A DNA stretch of 64,000 bases, from assembly GCA_040388665.1 (NCBI GenBank), contig JAZKBL010000020.1:34199-98198 (forward strand). Direction: 5' to 3'. A model generated the notes under the pieces. The model worked only from the letters and a program-made list of their open reading frames with translations, was not told the DNA's origin and made no database searches. The position numbers were made by a program, and so were the translations under genes. Shown in pieces: positions 1-8,588 of the stretch. How positions within the stretch are numbered: the stretch's first letter is position 1; each line of letters opens with the position of its first letter. The DNA is from DAHVFY01 sp040388665. Its GTDB lineage: Bacteria > Chlamydiota > Chlamydiia > Chlamydiales > Rhabdochlamydiaceae.

Positions 1-611
1 ACCGTAAGATCGATAACTCTATTCTTCTTATCAAGATAACTAAGTGTAAGACATTTAATAGGCGTTTTGTGCTGCACAATCAGTTGATCCTCTAAAATTG
101 CAGCATATTCATCTTTTCTAAAAAGATAAGTGCCACTAAGTTCTTTCTCCAAAAGTCTTTCAGCGCCAATGCGATCAACCTGATGCCATGCATCATGGAC
201 AATATCTTTAGAAACGGCGATTTCAAGCTCATTCAACTGCTTTAAAAGAAGATCGATATCAACCCTCCCTTGCAAAAGCTGTAAGGAAAGGTTGAGAACT
301 TTAACAGTTTCGATCATTGAACGGTAAGCTGTTGGAAAAAAATCATGGATCGAAAATTGAGATTCATCAATACCGATGACAAGAAAATCGCCCTCTTCAC
401 CTACATAAAGATGGATCGCTCTCCATTTTTCAGGGCTTGTCTCTATATCTTTTTCAAAGCAGATTTCTCCGGTAACACAATTGACAAAACCTTGCAGCTT
501 TGTTTTTTCAAATCTAGATTTTTCTAGATTTTTTGACTTAAGCTTCTCGACAGCTCTCCTGAAAAGCTCAATATTTTTACCAACGGTAGCGTTATGGACA
601 ATAATTTTCAT
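1..611 (-). CDS. Hypothetical protein, 3' part missing (runs off left edge)
   Basis: An open frame starts at an ATG (609-611, reverse strand) and stays open to the window edge, giving about 203 codons with no stop. The product begins MKIIVHNATVGKNIEL and has mixed helix/strand composition, with no signal peptide or membrane segment. It has stretches such as WRAIHLYVGEEGDFLVIGID and repeated acidic helices. I do not recognise the family. The next gene on the same strand, proC, lies 60 bases upstream and the gap is AT-rich, so the two could be co-transcribed. The real length cannot be known from this window. Confidence 0.75.
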   Translation of the reverse strand, partial: MKIIVHNATVGKNIELFRRAVEKLKSKNLEKSRFEKTKLQGFVNCVTGEICFEKDIETSPEKWRAIHLYVGEEGDFLVIGIDESQFSIHDFFPTAYRSMIETVKVLNLSLQLLQGRVDIDLLLKQLNELEIAVSKDIVHDAWHQVDRIGAERLLEKELSGTYLFRKDEYAAILEDQLIVQHKTPIKCLTLSYLDKKNRVIDLT

Positions 612-670
612 ATTTTAACTTTATTCTATGAATTGAAAGTTAAAAATTAAAGAAATAATTACAACCCTTT

Positions 671-1450
671 CTATAAGAATTCTTTAGCACGTTTGTACGT
701 TGCAAGAAATGTCTTAATCATCCCCGATCTCACTCCGCAGGCCTCCATTTCATTAAGTCCGGCAATTGTGGTTCCACCAGGCGAGGCAATTTGCCACCGA
801 AGGTCTCCAGGATGCTTACCCGATGCTCTAAGAAGAGCCGCCGCCCCCTCAATTGTTTTCAAAGAAAGCTCACCGGCTTCTTTAGCACTAAGACCCATTG
901 CAATCCCAGATTCAATCATAGCTTCTATAACCACAAAGATAAAAGCGGGTCCTGAACCTGCAAGAGCCGTCAATCCTTCCATTTTATTTTCAGGCAGCCA
1001 CACAAGAAGACCTAAATTAGAAAAAAGCTCTTCTGCTGTTTTTTTAACCTCTTTTGTAAGATTCTCTTCTTCCACAATCCCAATCACACCAAGACCGCAA
1101 GTCAGCGCCAAATTGGGCATTAAACGCAAAATAGATGCGTTTGGAAAGCTCTTTTTTAATGTCTCCGTCGAAGTTCCCGATAAAATGCTAAGTAAGAGAG
1201 TTTCCTTAGATAATAAAGAGCTACATGCATTTACTACGTTCGCAAAATCTTTGGGTTTAACAGCGAGCATGACAGCACCTGTCCCTTTAACAAGCTCTTG
1301 CATCGTAGAAACGCTCTCTGCTTTGATTTCCTTAGCAAGAGCTGCAGCCTTTTCTTGTGTTCGATCAAACAGTACAACTTGATGTTTCTTAATAAATTGT
1401 CTTGCAAATGCACTACCCATCACACCACATCCAATAATGCCAATCTTCAT
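671..1450 (-). CDS. proC: Pyrroline-5-carboxylate reductase ProC
   Basis: Catalyses the last step of proline synthesis, NAD(P)H-dependent reduction of 1-pyrroline-5-carboxylate, in the cytosol. The 259-residue chain has the N-terminal Rossmann signature GCGVMGSAF (about residues 8-16), the central LMPNLALTCG segment, and the C-terminal family region with GSGPAF and SPGGTTIAGL. Length is typical (about 260-280). The start ATG overlaps the stop of the upstream asparaginase gene as ATGA, so the pair is translationally coupled. The joint context suggests amino-acid interconversion. Confidence 0.93.
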   Translation of the reverse strand: MKIGIIGCGVMGSAFARQFIKKHQVVLFDRTQEKAAALAKEIKAESVSTMQELVKGTGAVMLAVKPKDFANVVNACSSLLSKETLLLSILSGTSTETLKKSFPNASILRLMPNLALTCGLGVIGIVEEENLTKEVKKTAEELFSNLGLLVWLPENKMEGLTALAGSGPAFIFVVIEAMIESGIAMGLSAKEAGELSLKTIEGAAALLRASGKHPGDLRWQIASPGGTTIAGLNEMEACGVRSGMIKTFLATYKRAKEFL

Positions 1451-2442
1451 AAACTGATCTCTCCAGCGTAATTTTTCTGCATGATTGTTTTGATCTCCTC
1501 GTAGGAGACACCTCTTTTAAGCGCCCACATAAGTTTTGTAATCGTCGTTTCTAAAGACATGTCGTAAACTTCGATCACACAGTGTCGAAGCGCTTGTTTT
1601 CCTGTTGCGTAGATATCCATTGAGGTTGAACCTTCTAAGCACTGGGTGCGAATCACAACAGGCATTTTTTTTGTTTGCGCCTTTTCTAAAAAAGGCAGAT
1701 AAATTTCAGGAATATTCCCGCTGCCATAAGCAACAAGAATAATTCCATGAAGATCGCAAGTTAAAAGCTCTTCAAGCACTGTAATCGGCATCCCGGGAAC
1801 AAGAGAAATAACCGCTATTTTCCCATCAAACCCTAGTTCTAAGGAAAGAGGTTTCTCCGGCTTTTTCCCTAACTTTTCATGAAAACGAATATTCACCCCT
1901 ACGTAACCCAAAGACTTCCGATTAATGCTTGCAAAAGCTTCTAACTCTGTATGTGAGACTTTAGAGGCTCTGACCCCAAGAATAATTTTCTCAGAAAAAA
2001 CAAGCATGACAGCTGCAACATCCATAACAGCTACTCTTAGAGCGTTAATCAGATTGCGTCTAGCATCACTCTCAAGAAAATACCCTGGAATTTGAGAGCC
2101 TGTGAAAACAATCGGTTTTCCTAAATTTTGTAGAGCAAAAGCAAGAGCACTTGCAGAGTAAGCCATCGTATCCGTACCATGTGTTACAACGAAGCCATCA
2201 TAGTCATCATATCTATCAAAAATCACTTGAGCCATTAAGTCCCAGTGCGATGGAGTGATATTCGTGCTATCGATATTATCAATAAAAACAACATCTACTA
2301 AAGCTAACTGCTCAATTTTTGGCTCTAAATCCATGAGAGACTGCATAGCTCTTTCCTTATTCGGTGGAGCTAAAACCCCCTCTTCATTCTTTTCCATGAC
2401 AATTGTTCCTCCGCAAAAGAGGAGCAGAATTTTTTTCTTCAT
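1447..2442 (-). CDS. ansA: L-asparaginase, cytoplasmic type I
   Basis: Hydrolyses L-asparagine to aspartate and ammonia. The N-terminal threonine motif is seen as FCGGTI (about residues 10-15) and the second active-site motif as HGTDTMAYSAS (about 90-100). The length of about 331 residues fits the family and there is no signal peptide, so a cytosolic type I enzyme is likely. I chose ATG at 2442 rather than the in-frame TTG six bases earlier, because an AAAGG ribosome-binding site sits 6 bases before the ATG. Overlaps proC by four bases. It is divergent from the nitroreductase gene, leaving a 54-base shared promoter space. Confidence 0.88.
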   Translation of the reverse strand: MKKKILLLFCGGTIVMEKNEEGVLAPPNKERAMQSLMDLEPKIEQLALVDVVFIDNIDSTNITPSHWDLMAQVIFDRYDDYDGFVVTHGTDTMAYSASALAFALQNLGKPIVFTGSQIPGYFLESDARRNLINALRVAVMDVAAVMLVFSEKIILGVRASKVSHTELEAFASINRKSLGYVGVNIRFHEKLGKKPEKPLSLELGFDGKIAVISLVPGMPITVLEELLTCDLHGIILVAYGSGNIPEIYLPFLEKAQTKKMPVVIRTQCLEGSTSMDIYATGKQALRHCVIEVYDMSLETTITKLMWALKRGVSYEEIKTIMQKNYAGEISL

Positions 2443-2496
2443 GTTCAACCTTTACTTTGTTATACCTAATAATAACCATTTTACAGGAGCAAGAAG

Positions 2497-3096
2497 ATGA
2501 AGTTAGACCCTGAAATCGAACAAAATCGAAAACCAGACTACCCTATTAACCCTCTTATCCTTAATCGTTGGTCTCCAAGATCTATGACAGGTGAAGAGCT
2601 TAGTGATGAAGAAATTATGCCTCTTTTTGAAGCAGCGCGCTTTGCGCCCTCTTCTTATAATGGGCAACCCTGGCGTTTTCTTTATGCTAAACGCAACACT
2701 CCTGAATGGCCCCTTTTTTTCAATCTCATGGTCGAATTCAATCAATCTTGGGCAAAAAACGCTTCTCTTCTTCTCCTAATTATTTCAGCGAAAAATTTCG
2801 AGCACAATAACAAACCCTCTCAAACTCACAGTTTTGATACTGGAGCTGCTTGGATGTCGCTTGCGTTAGAGGCAAGCTCCCGAGGACTTATCGCTCATGG
2901 AATGGAAGGCTTTGATTATGATCTTGCGCGCAAAAGTTTAAATGTACCAGATAACTATCAAGTCGAAGCAATGGCTGCTATCGGAAAAAGAGCCCTCAAG
3001 GAAACATTACCGGAAGATCTTCAGAAAAAAGAACTTCCTTCACCGAGGAAGCCCACGAAAGAATTCATCCGGATGGGGAAATTTATACCATCTTGA
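2497..3096 (+). CDS. Nitroreductase-family FMN oxidoreductase
   Basis: A 199-residue protein of the nitroreductase fold, which binds FMN and reduces nitro compounds, quinones or related substrates with NAD(P)H. Family signs are the opening NRWSPRSM, then FEAARFAPSSYNGQPWRF (FMN-binding Arg/Ser region, about residues 45-62), a central HSFDTGAAWMSLALEA helix and the C-terminal AAIGK segment. A strong AGGAG ribosome-binding site precedes ATG 2497. The true substrate cannot be read from sequence. No partner gene follows on the same strand. Confidence 0.85.
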   Translation: MKLDPEIEQNRKPDYPINPLILNRWSPRSMTGEELSDEEIMPLFEAARFAPSSYNGQPWRFLYAKRNTPEWPLFFNLMVEFNQSWAKNASLLLLIISAKNFEHNNKPSQTHSFDTGAAWMSLALEASSRGLIAHGMEGFDYDLARKSLNVPDNYQVEAMAAIGKRALKETLPEDLQKKELPSPRKPTKEFIRMGKFIPS

Positions 3097-3162
3097 ACAA
3101 AATGCTCGTTTACGGAGATTGTATCACAAGACTAATAGAAATACCGGTTGGCCAAAAACTCA

Positions 3163-3194
3163 AAAAAAAATCGAGCAAGTCAGGCTTGCTCGAT
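3163..3194 (-). terminator. Rho-independent terminator of hctB
   Basis: A nine-base stem TCGAGCAAG / CTTGCTCGA (3172-3180 and 3186-3194) with a five-base loop is followed, reading on the reverse strand, by a run of nine T. It lies 47 bases after the hctB stop and would end that transcript. In the forward direction the same hairpin sits about 75 bases after the nitroreductase gene but lacks a T run. Confidence 0.8.
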
Positions 3195-3241
3195 ACCAAG
3201 ATGCAAATTAACTGCTTGAAACTAAAAGCACTAGCTAGAAA

Positions 3242-3454
3242 TTAAGCTTTAACAGCTGCTTTTCTTACTGTTCTGCGAGCAGTTGTTTTCTTAGCTGTTG
3301 ATCTTTTTGCTGTTTTTCTTACTGTTTTTCTAGCAGTTGTTTTTTTTGCACCAGCTTTTCTAACAGTCTTTCTAACAGTCTTTCTAACAGTTTTTCGAAC
3401 AGCTTTTTTAGCTGTTGCTTTTTTTGCAGTCTTTCTTTTCTTTGCAATAGCCAT
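3242..3454 (-). CDS. hctB: Histone H1-like DNA-binding protein Hc2
   Basis: A 70-residue, extremely basic protein made almost entirely of Lys, Arg, Ala, Thr and Val, with back-to-back KTVRKTVRK pentamers and AKKTTARR variants. This is the composition of the chlamydial Hc2 family, which condenses the nucleoid when reticulate bodies turn into elementary bodies. It is shorter than the Hc2 of Chlamydia trachomatis (about 200 residues), and the repeats are known to vary in number between strains. A consensus AAGGAGG ribosome-binding site lies just before ATG 3454, and a leader of about 80 bases precedes it. Expression is expected late in the cycle. Confidence 0.88.
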   Translation of the reverse strand: MAIAKKRKTAKKATAKKAVRKTVRKTVRKTVRKAGAKKTTARKTVRKTAKRSTAKKTTARRTVRKAAVKA

Positions 3455-3543
3455 ATAAATTTCCTCCTTATTGGCTCCTGTCGATGGTGCTTTACTGAGC
3501 AGCTAAAGATGCCCTTAAAACACATTCATCTCCTATACTTCTC

Positions 3544-3571
3544 AATATATAACATTTAGATTTAAAAACAA
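3544..3571 (-). promoter_or_regulatory. Candidate promoter of hctB
   Basis: On the reverse strand TTGTTT (3566-3571) and TATATT (3544-3549) are separated by 16 bases, a reasonable match to a vegetative promoter. Transcription would start near 3537, giving a leader of about 80 bases before hctB. The surrounding DNA is very AT-rich, so chance matches are likely. Confidence 0.3.
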
Positions 3572-4011
3572 ATTTTTTTTATAAACCTCTTGTTCAAAAT
3601 GATAAATTAAGATATTAGGATCCCTTTTTAGCACCATTGTAGAGCTAATTTTAAAATATAAAAAAAATTTTTTATCATATTGCTTTTGAAGCTGCATTTA
3701 ATGAATTTTTTCTAAATTTTAAGCTTAAAATTGAATTAGCGTGTTTTGCTTTCAGTTTTTCAGCTATTGGATTTTTGATGGATGTTTTTATTTTTAGTTT
3801 ACATTTTTGAATACTCACAGAAAATCTCCTTGTTTCATCAGCATTTTCCATATCTACTATAATTGAAAAATTAAGTAAAATTATTTTTTTAAAAAAATCA
3901 AATACATGCCTGATATGCAAAAAGATACGACTTAATTTATCTAGAAAAAAACCTCTGCTTAGGGTACAATCATTACAATTTAATTCAAAAAACAAAAAAA
4001 GAGATAATGTC
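3572..4011. other. AT-rich intergenic stretch with a doubtful 58-codon ORF
   Basis: This stretch between hctB and the ankyrin gene is strongly AT-rich. On the reverse strand 3675-3851 could encode 58 Lys-rich residues starting MENADETRRF, but no convincing ribosome-binding site precedes it and composition follows the AT background, so I do not call it a gene. Nothing else is recognisable; it presumably carries the promoter of the ankyrin/U-box gene. Confidence 0.4.
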
Positions 4012-5853
4012 ATGGCTGCTATCAATAACCAATCATACCCTTCATTACAAGAATTATCCTGTAATCAAGTGATAGCAACTCTTAAAAACCCAGAATCCGA
4101 TATCAACAGCATTACCGTTCTAATTAATAAAATAAAAAAAATACAAAAAAACAAGGTCTGGATACATGCAAAACATCCACAAATAACAACTAGTGCTTGG
4201 GAAACCTTGCCCAGGACAACACTGACAGCTCGGCAGCTCAAACCGTTCATCCAATGGTATACGACTTTCCTTAGCTCTTTAGGAGAAAATCACATAATCC
4301 ATGAATTAAGCTTAGCGCTTTGTAAAGCCATCGAGCATGACAATTACTCCTTTATAAATGCTATCTGCCTGTTTTTCAAAAACAACGACATCAATTATAT
4401 AAAAATCCAAAAGATGCTCCCTGATTTATATTTACTCAATTACATTTTTCTCCATCAAAAACAATGGACGGACGCCAACCTTGAAAAAGCGTTCAGAAGC
4501 TTATTAGAACTCGGCTACTCCATAGATGAACCTAATAGTCTTGGACAAACCCCCCTTCATCTTGCGTGCGCCTATAGAAGACATGCGTTAGTTCTATTTC
4601 TATTAAAAAAGGGGGCAAATCCAGATAAAACTGATAAGAACCAAAATACAATTTTTCATTTTGCTGCCGGACATAGTTCTTATGCAAAGCAAATAGACAT
4701 TAAATATGACATCTTTAGATTATTTCCAAACAAAGCAAAAATTAATACCTTTAATAAGGATGGCTATACCCCTCTCATGATTGCCGCCGCATGCAGCAAT
4801 GTACAAAGCGTAAATACACTGATTGAAGATGGAGCTGATATCGATATTCAAAATCCAAAATCCTTACAAACAGCTCTTCACATGGCATGCGACTATCGAA
4901 GTATAGACATAGCTATAGCGCTAATTAATAAAGGAGCTTCAGCAGATCTTACAGACGCAACAGGAAAAACACCTCTTCATTATGTCTGCATAACGGAATA
5001 TAATCGATATTTTGAACCTTTATTTCTTATCACTCGACTCATTGAACAAGGCGCGGACTCTAAAATCTGCACTCCTGAGGGAGACCTTCCTTATGATCTC
5101 CTTTTAGAAAATAATGAGGAGACGTTAACACATATCCTTATAAGCTCTCTTCCTTTTTTTAATCCTTATAATGCCGAGCCTGACATTTTTGTAACTTATA
5201 CGAAAAATCTTTCCTTATCCCAACAATATAGAAGATTAGAAAAAGCAAATTTACAACAAATCACAGCTTATTTAAATGAAGAAATCACATTTTCCCATGA
5301 AGTCTTATCTGTATGGAATGCAGCAAAAACTCAAGATTTTCCATTGATAAAACTAGAAAAAATCGCTAAACAACTCGTTCCTGTCATCCAATTAGCAACA
5401 CTTGGCATTATGAAAATTGAAAAAACGATCAAGAGCCACGCGGAGCATAACAAGCTGGCAGCGCTTTTAAATGAACGGGTTAAAACTTTTAGAGAAAAGT
5501 TAAAAGAATTGCAAATTGAAATCAAAATGTTTCAAAATAAACAGATTACCGAAACACAAGATTCTTCACCTGTTCCCGACGAATTTATCTGCCCCATTAC
5601 AAAACAAATCATGGAAAATCCCGTGAAGGACAAATATGGTCATCACTATGACCGTGACGCCATCATTAACTGGGTCAGACAAACTCCCATCTCGCCAAAG
5701 ACGGGAACGCATCTCGCCGAGTATGACTTCACACCCGACGAAAAGTTGAAACAGCAAATCCAAGAATATCAATCTAAAAAGCGCAAACGAGACAACAACG
5801 ATGTCGATCTCCAAGATAACAAGTACCAAAAACTTGAAAACGCAACAATTTGA
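4012..5853 (+). CDS. Ankyrin-repeat protein with C-terminal U-box (putative E3 ubiquitin ligase effector)
   Basis: A 613-residue eukaryotic-like protein. Ankyrin repeats run from about residue 175 to 365; their TPLHLAC, TPLMIAA and TPLHYVC cores and the GA(N/D)xxxxD turns are clear. A helical spacer (about 390-510) leads to a U-box at about 523-590, with DEFICPITKQIMENPV, then HHYDRDAI and NW. The tail has KKRKRD, a possible nuclear localisation signal. U-boxes recruit ubiquitin E2 enzymes, which bacteria lack, so a role inside the eukaryotic host is inferred. No Sec signal is present; type III secretion is plausible but not shown. Stands alone between convergent neighbours. Confidence 0.85.
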   Translation: MAAINNQSYPSLQELSCNQVIATLKNPESDINSITVLINKIKKIQKNKVWIHAKHPQITTSAWETLPRTTLTARQLKPFIQWYTTFLSSLGENHIIHELSLALCKAIEHDNYSFINAICLFFKNNDINYIKIQKMLPDLYLLNYIFLHQKQWTDANLEKAFRSLLELGYSIDEPNSLGQTPLHLACAYRRHALVLFLLKKGANPDKTDKNQNTIFHFAAGHSSYAKQIDIKYDIFRLFPNKAKINTFNKDGYTPLMIAAACSNVQSVNTLIEDGADIDIQNPKSLQTALHMACDYRSIDIAIALINKGASADLTDATGKTPLHYVCITEYNRYFEPLFLITRLIEQGADSKICTPEGDLPYDLLLENNEETLTHILISSLPFFNPYNAEPDIFVTYTKNLSLSQQYRRLEKANLQQITAYLNEEITFSHEVLSVWNAAKTQDFPLIKLEKIAKQLVPVIQLATLGIMKIEKTIKSHAEHNKLAALLNERVKTFREKLKELQIEIKMFQNKQITETQDSSPVPDEFICPITKQIMENPVKDKYGHHYDRDAIINWVRQTPISPKTGTHLAEYDFTPDEKLKQQIQEYQSKKRKRDNNDVDLQDNKYQKLENATI

Positions 5854-5878
5854 TAGATTTCTTCTAGAACCCCAGTAT

Positions 5879-6442
5879 CTATTTGATAACGATGTCGATC
5901 TTTTCGATCATATCTCCCTTCGTGATTTTCTTGACTACATCCATACCTTCTACTGTTTGGCCAAAAACAGTGTATTCATTGTCTAAGAATGGTGTATTTG
6001 CAAGCGTAATGTAGAACTGAGAGCCGCTTGAACGTTTAAGGGGGTTAAACTGATCCGGCAGACGAGCCCAAGCAAGAGCACCTTCCGGATGAGGCAAGCC
6101 AATTTCAGCAGGCAGTGTGAACCCTGGCCCTCCGGCTCCTGTTCCTTTAGGGTCTCCGCCTTGAACAACGAAGTTAGGCTCTACACGATGAAACGTCAGA
6201 TGATTATAAAATCCACCTTCAGAAAGTTGTATAAAATTCGTCACCGAAACTGGGGCTTTTTCTGGATATAACTCGCAGGTAATGTCCCCTTTGCTCGTAT
6301 GGATAACAGCTAAGTAAGTTTTTCCCTTTTCAAAGGACATCACTTGTTTTGGCTCTGTAAAAGACATTTTTTCTTCTCCTGTATTTGCAAAGGCTGCAAT
6401 TGTAGCAAATGCAAGCATCATTAGCGATAACAATTTTTTCAT
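5879..6442 (-). CDS. Exported cyclophilin-type peptidyl-prolyl isomerase
   Basis: Catalyses cis-trans isomerisation of Xaa-Pro bonds in exported proteins. The start is ATG 6442 (product begins MKKLLSL), because a GGAGG site sits five bases before it; an in-frame ATG four codons earlier overlaps that site. Residues 1-20 form a signal peptide ending near AFANTGEEK. The cyclophilin core follows with the FHRVEPNFVVQGGDP, SGSQFYITL and YTVFGQ motifs. Mature length of about 165 fits a single-domain periplasmic enzyme. It is divergent from a second exported protein, a glutaredoxin, so both may act in envelope protein folding. Confidence 0.92.
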   Translation of the reverse strand: MKKLLSLMMLAFATIAAFANTGEEKMSFTEPKQVMSFEKGKTYLAVIHTSKGDITCELYPEKAPVSVTNFIQLSEGGFYNHLTFHRVEPNFVVQGGDPKGTGAGGPGFTLPAEIGLPHPEGALAWARLPDQFNPLKRSSGSQFYITLANTPFLDNEYTVFGQTVEGMDVVKKITKGDMIEKIDIVIK

Positions 6443-6531
6443 ATCTACCTCCATAAATCAAAGTTTCTAATTGTCTCTTGATTTTTGGAAAAAAATGAAA
6501 TATTGTCTAGAGAAATGTTTGAGAGGTATCT

Positions 6532-6846
6532 ATGAAAGCTTTTTACGTATTGCTATGCTGCTGTGCAACAGTCCTTGGATATTCTGAAGAATATAAACCA
6601 GAACTTGAGCTCTTCTATTCTCCTTACTGTTATTACTCCCAAAAAGTGTTAAATTATCTAAAAAGCATTCATAAGAGTGTGCCACTTAAAGATGTGGTAT
6701 ACGACCCTCAAGCAAAAGAAGAGCTTAGAGAAAAGGGAGGTAAAATGCAGGTGCCTTGTCTACTTATTGATGCTTATCCCCTTTATGAGTCCGATGAAAT
6801 CATTCGCTGGTTTTCAGAGCATCAAGACTGTCTGAGCAAACTTTAA
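6532..6846 (+). CDS. Exported glutaredoxin-like thiol protein
   Basis: A 104-residue protein with a short signal peptide (MKAFYVLLCCCATVLGYSEE) and a thioredoxin fold: the strand ELELFYSPYCYYSQK carries the active-site motif C-Y-Y-S, then the cis-proline VPCLLI loop and a glycine-poor C-terminus. A lone N-terminal Cys with Ser in place of the second Cys suggests monothiol, glutathione-linked or isomerase chemistry rather than disulphide oxidation. The three Cys in the signal peptide (CCC) are unusual. It is divergent from the exported cyclophilin and convergent with a small Cys-tailed gene. Confidence 0.78.
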   Translation: MKAFYVLLCCCATVLGYSEEYKPELELFYSPYCYYSQKVLNYLKSIHKSVPLKDVVYDPQAKEELREKGGKMQVPCLLIDAYPLYESDEIIRWFSEHQDCLSKL

Positions 6847-6880
6847 GCAGTTTGCCCAGGTTAAAGATAGAGATTAAGAG

Positions 6881-7015
6881 TTAGCAAGAGCAGCCGCCAC
6901 TTCCTTTTTTCTGATGTTGTGGGTTTTGATTTGGGGCCTGTTGTGGGTTACGCGGAGCTTGTGGTTGTCCAGGATTAGATTTTTTTTCTTGTTGATTTTG
7001 TTTCTCTTGTTTCAT
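6881..7015 (-). CDS. Small 44-residue Gln/Pro/Asn-rich protein ending GSGGCSC
   Basis: A short reverse-strand gene with a good AAAGGAGA ribosome-binding site six bases before ATG 7015. The product is hydrophilic, with Gln, Asn, Pro and Lys making up most of residues 1-37, and ends in KKGSGGCSC. A Gly-rich tail with paired Cys is typical of small metal- or thiol-binding peptides, but the function is unknown. It faces the glutaredoxin gene tail to tail (35 bases apart), which makes a thiol-linked role attractive but unproven. Confidence 0.6.
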   Translation of the reverse strand: MKQEKQNQQEKKSNPGQPQAPRNPQQAPNQNPQHQKKGSGGCSC

Positions 7016-7164
7016 AAAGGTCTCCTTTAAGTTTTGTGGGAATATTGTTATTCCCCTACTCTCCTAAACATATCTGTTTTTACTTAAAAAATAAAGTTTT
7101 TCTTTTAAACTAATTACCTATTGTTTAAATGTGAGTAAGATAGAATATTTTTTGAGGTATCTTT

Positions 7165-8574
7165 ATGGCTGTGTCTCCTAATCCCCGGCGCATTTTAAGT
7201 GTTTTTGTACTTGCCATGCTCAACGTTTCCATTATGGCAAGCCTTAGAAATCTTCCTCTTGTTGCCGAATATGGTTGGGGTGCTATTTGCTACTTCTTCA
7301 TCGTAGCTATCATGTTCTTAATCCCTTGCGCTCTTGTATCAGCAGAGCTCGCAACAGGATGGCCAAAAACAGGGGGCGTCTACATTTGGGTAAGAGAGGC
7401 TCTAGGAGACCGCATGGGCTTTTTGGCCATCTGGATGCAGTGGGTACATAACGTCGCCTGGTATCCTGTCATTTTATCTTTTGTCGCAACGACGCTAGCT
7501 TATGTTATCAACCCCGATCTTTCTAATCATAAAGGCTATACGCTAACGATCATTTTAGTGGGCTTTTGGGGGATGACGCTACTTAACTATCTAGGGATTA
7601 AAACATCTAGCTGGTTTAGTACCATCGGAGTTATCCTTGGCACGATCGCTCCCGGACTTTTTATTATAGGCCTTGGAATGTCATGGCTCGGTATGGGGAA
7701 CCCCTCGCAAGTCCCTTTCTCTTTAAGCGCTTTAGTTCCTAAGTGGGAAGGTGTGGGCAATATGGTTTTCTTAACAGGACTTTTCCTTGCCTTTGCAGGA
7801 CTTGAAGTTTCCTCAGCACTTGCTGCTGAAGTAAAAAATCCACAAAAAAACTATCCAAAATCGATTGTTCTCGCAGCTCTTATCACCTTTTTTATTTTTA
7901 TGCTAGGAGCCCTCTCTATTGCTGTCGTGATCCCGCAAAAAGATATTAGCTTGGTATCGGGGCTTATGGAAGCCTTTAGTCACTTTTTCTCTTTTTATCA
8001 TCTCGAATGGTTTCTACCCATTATGGGCATCTTACTGATCATCGGTGCTGTGGCTGAAGTCAATGCATGGATCGTAGGACCTGTAAAAGGACTTTATGCC
8101 ACATCGATTCATGGAAACCTTCCCCCTCTTTTCCAAAAACTGAATAAAAGAGATGTCCCCGTTAATCTTCTTCTTCTTCAAGCGATCATCGTTACTGCCG
8201 CTTCATGCGTATTTTTATATATGCCCACTTTAAGTAGCTCATATTGGATTTTAAGTGCGCTAAGCGCTCAAAGTTATTTGGTGATGTACATTCTGATGTT
8301 CATCTCTGCGATCCGTCTTTGTTATACAAAACCCCACGTACCAAGAGCTTATAAAGTTCCTTTTGCTAAAAAAGGGATGTGGTTCTTCGCATCTTTAGGA
8401 ATATTAGCATCCATTTTAGCAATCATTATCGGTTTCGTTCCTCCAACCCAGCTTGTTACCGGAAGTCTTATTTTTTACGATTCTTTTCTTGTTATAGGCC
8501 TTCTTATCATGATCGGCATACCGCTTGCCATTTATCAATTTAAAAAGCCTGGATGGATCAAAAAGGAATCATAG
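7165..8574 (+). CDS. APC-superfamily amino-acid antiporter/permease
   Basis: A 469-residue inner-membrane transporter with about 12 hydrophobic segments spread along the chain. The first helix region carries ASLRNLPLVAEYGWGAI, followed by the ELATGWPKTGGVYIWVREALG motif characteristic of the glutamate:GABA antiporter (GadC-like) branch of the APC superfamily, and AFAGLEVSSALAAEVKNPQKN in the sixth-helix region. Likely exchanges an amino acid for a product or imports host amino acids. The substrate cannot be assigned. It is followed at 15 bases by rarA on the same strand, probably by chance rather than by function. Confidence 0.85.
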   Translation: MAVSPNPRRILSVFVLAMLNVSIMASLRNLPLVAEYGWGAICYFFIVAIMFLIPCALVSAELATGWPKTGGVYIWVREALGDRMGFLAIWMQWVHNVAWYPVILSFVATTLAYVINPDLSNHKGYTLTIILVGFWGMTLLNYLGIKTSSWFSTIGVILGTIAPGLFIIGLGMSWLGMGNPSQVPFSLSALVPKWEGVGNMVFLTGLFLAFAGLEVSSALAAEVKNPQKNYPKSIVLAALITFFIFMLGALSIAVVIPQKDISLVSGLMEAFSHFFSFYHLEWFLPIMGILLIIGAVAEVNAWIVGPVKGLYATSIHGNLPPLFQKLNKRDVPVNLLLLQAIIVTAASCVFLYMPTLSSSYWILSALSAQSYLVMYILMFISAIRLCYTKPHVPRAYKVPFAKKGMWFFASLGILASILAIIIGFVPPTQLVTGSLIFYDSFLVIGLLIMIGIPLAIYQFKKPGWIKKES

Positions 8575-8588
8575 AGTATTGTTATTTC

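Noticed and set aside
693..1382. A 229-codon open frame on the forward strand, opposite proC
   Set aside because: It lies wholly antisense to the clear proC gene and has no family match or ribosome-binding site.
2942..3211. An 89-codon frame at the nitroreductase end and beyond
   Set aside because: It overlaps the nitroreductase C-terminus in another frame, is very basic by composition, and runs through the terminator hairpin.
3675..4025. Reverse-strand ORF of 116 codons before the ankyrin gene
   Set aside because: It overlaps the start of the ankyrin gene, has no usable start signal, and follows the AT-rich background.
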